A program made the translations under genes and the position numbers. Positions 62,996 to 64,000 of a stretch of DNA of 64,000 bases are shown in pieces (position 1 is the first letter of the stretch; each line of letters begins with the position of its first letter). This DNA is from Rahnella inusitata (GTDB lineage: Bacteria; Pseudomonadota; Gammaproteobacteria; Enterobacterales; Enterobacteriaceae): the NCBI RefSeq assembly GCF_003263515.1, contig NZ_JYDE01000007.1, forward strand, positions 151,307-215,306. The letters run 5' to 3'. The notes beneath the pieces were generated by a model that saw only the letters and a program-made list of their open reading frames with translations, made no database searches and had not been told where the DNA came from.

Positions 62996-63802
62996 GTGAC
63001 CGATAAAGACAAAGGGCTGTCGCCGCTGGTCCACAACAATCCGTGGGAAACGCTGCGGCAGTTTACCGCGGCGCGCATTGCGCTGGGGCGAACCGGTTCA
63101 AGTCTGCCGACCGATGAACTGCTGCGTTTCGGATTAGCCCATGCGCAGGCGCGTGACGCTGTGCATCAGCCTTTCGACAGTGATGCACTGGAAACCGAAC
63201 TTCATCAAATGGGGCTGGAAACGCTGACCGTCGCCAGTGCTGCGCCAGACAGGGCAACGTACCTGTGCCGTCCGGATCTGGGGCGCAAACTCTCTGAGGA
63301 AAGTCGCGAGTCGTTGCAAAGTCGCGCACGGGAGGCGTCAGATATCGTGCTGGTCGTCGCTGACGGATTATCTTCCAAAGCCGTTCATCGACAGGCCGTG
63401 CCGCTGATTAACGCGCTGCTGCCGTATTTAAGGACGCTGGAACTGACGTTAGGACCGGTGGTTCTGGCGCATCAGTCTCGGGTGGCGCTGGGGGATGATA
63501 TTGCGCAGGTGATGAAAGCAAAGGCGGTGGCGATTTTGATCGGCGAACGTCCGGGATTGTCTTCACCCGACAGTTTAGGTATCTACATGACCTGGGGGCC
63601 GCATACCAAAAGGCTGGAGTCGGAGCGCAATTGTATTTCGAACGTTCGCCCGGAAGGGCTGGACTACCCGCAGGCTGCTTTTAAGCTCGCCTGGTTGTTG
63701 GAACAATCTTTCCACCGCCAGCTGTCCGGTGTGAATCTGAAAGACGAAAGTGATAATCCGGCGCTGCACAATAAAGTGGTGCCGACGTTTACGCTGGGGT
63801 AG
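62996..63802 (+). CDS. eutC: Ethanolamine ammonia-lyase small subunit
   Basis: 268 residues from a GTG with GAGGAAAG upstream. It is shorter than E. coli EutC (295), chiefly at the N-terminus. ARIALGRTGSSLPTDELLRF, DLGRKLS and VADGLSSKAVHRQA match the cobalamin-binding subunit; the C-terminus has MTWGPHTKRLESERNCISN. It completes the eat-eutBC operon. Confidence 0.95.
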   Translation: MTDKDKGLSPLVHNNPWETLRQFTAARIALGRTGSSLPTDELLRFGLAHAQARDAVHQPFDSDALETELHQMGLETLTVASAAPDRATYLCRPDLGRKLSEESRESLQSRAREASDIVLVVADGLSSKAVHRQAVPLINALLPYLRTLELTLGPVVLAHQSRVALGDDIAQVMKAKAVAILIGERPGLSSPDSLGIYMTWGPHTKRLESERNCISNVRPEGLDYPQAAFKLAWLLEQSFHRQLSGVNLKDESDNPALHNKVVPTFTLG

Positions 63803-63875
63803 GGGATGAGGAATATGCTCGAACCAGCAACGGGTTCGCCTCCATCACGGATTGACTCCGGATTTTACATACGAA

Positions 63876-63897
63876 AAAAGCACCAAAAGGCGCTTTT
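63876..63897 (-). terminator. Terminator, first of two tandem copies
   Basis: AAAAGCACC (63876-63884) and GGCGCTTTT (63889-63897), one G-U pair. On the minus strand it is followed by TTTTTTCGTATG. The same flanks recur at the second copy. Confidence 0.7.
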
Positions 63898-63920
63898 CTC
63901 TCTTCTTTATAAATAAAGAG

Positions 63921-63940
63921 TGGTGGGCCGTGCTGGATTT
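63921..63940 (-). repeat. tRNA 3'-end remnant
   Basis: Nineteen of twenty bases match the sequence at 63981-64000. Read on the minus strand it ends in the acceptor CACGGCCCACCA, but it continues into terminator sequence rather than a T-loop, so it is a fragment. It is embedded in a 60-bp tandem unit with the terminator. Confidence 0.75.
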
Positions 63941-63950
63941 CACATACGAA

Positions 63951-63972
63951 AAAAGCGCCAAAAGGCGCTTTT
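63951..63972 (-). terminator. Terminator of the tRNA at the window end (second copy)
   Basis: AAAAGCGCC (63951-63959) pairs perfectly with GGCGCTTTT (63964-63972); TTTTTT follows on the minus strand. It lies eight bases past the tRNA CCA end. Confidence 0.85.
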
Positions 63973-63980
63973 CTCTGAAT

Positions 63981-64000
63981 TGGTGGGCCGTGCTGGATTC
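63981..64000 (-). tRNA. 3' end of a tRNA gene, rest outside the window (lysine type likely)
   Basis: On the minus strand the last 20 bases read as the T-loop end GAATCC, acceptor stem strand CACGGCCC and encoded CCA. The layout resembles tRNA-Lys (GGGTCGT...ACGACCCACCA). E. coli has a valUXY-lysV tRNA cluster near yfeR, which supports the assignment. The anticodon is not visible, so the identity is a guess. Confidence 0.65.

Overview
The window is chromosomal DNA of a Gram-negative enterobacterium. Gene content and order match the E. coli segments yegD-mdtD-baeSR-yegP-yegQ-cyaR, tktB-talA-maeB, hemF-amiA-ypeA-yfeZ-yfeY-yfeX, cysPTWA-cysM and crr-ptsI-ptsH-cysK-cysZ-zipA-ligA-ypeB-yfeH-yfeR. 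The segments are rearranged relative to E. coli and several proteins differ at their ends, so a Yersiniaceae-type organism (Rahnella or Serratia-like) is a reasonable inference; the species cannot be fixed from the window alone.

Layout. 1-5032: sugar-acid and glycan genes, namely the end of a GH127 beta-L-arabinofuranosidase facing an rspA-rspB-MFS operon. 5369-14947: yegS, the sRNA gene cyaR with a class II CRP promoter, trhP (yegQ), yegP, the BaeSR two-component system with mdtD, an aldo/keto reductase and yegD. The mdtABC efflux genes that precede mdtD in E. coli are absent here. 15170-20860: transketolase, transaldolase and, divergently, the malic enzyme maeB. 21032-24398: nucleoside hydrolase, yaiI, hemF, amiA. 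24676-27964: ypeA, a ygiW-like OB-fold gene, yfeZ, yfeY, yfeX. 28187-32028: the sulfate/thiosulfate importer operon cysPTWA.

32029-45200 is the accessory region. About 13 kb of AT-richer DNA separates cysA from cysM, which are adjacent in E. coli. It encodes a complete type IVb pilus operon in the order of the CFA/III (cof) and Longus (lng) operons of enterotoxigenic E. coli: major pilin, minor pilin, TcpQ-like protein, secretin, three small assembly proteins, secretion ATPase, inner-membrane platform protein, a secreted CofJ-like protein and the prepilin peptidase. A LytM/M23 peptidase follows and an orphan lipoprotein precedes. No integrase, transposase or cof-type regulator is visible.

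45213-59911 returns to the core genome: cysM, a CpxRA/RstBA-like two-component pair, crr-ptsI-ptsH, cysK (broken by a one-base frameshift, or a sequence error), cysZ, zipA, ligA, ypeB, yfeH, yfeR, an FlxA-like protein and a nucleotidyltransferase. 60173-63802 is a compact ethanolamine operon (eat-eutB-eutC) without eutA or microcompartment genes. The window ends in tandem terminators and copies of a tRNA 3' end on the minus strand.

Functionally the core genes cover sulfate import to cysteine (cysPTWA, cysZ, cysK, cysM), PTS sugar uptake, carbon metabolism, cell division and DNA repair. The pilus island is the most likely niche-specific system: a surface fibre that probably also exports its own soluble partner.
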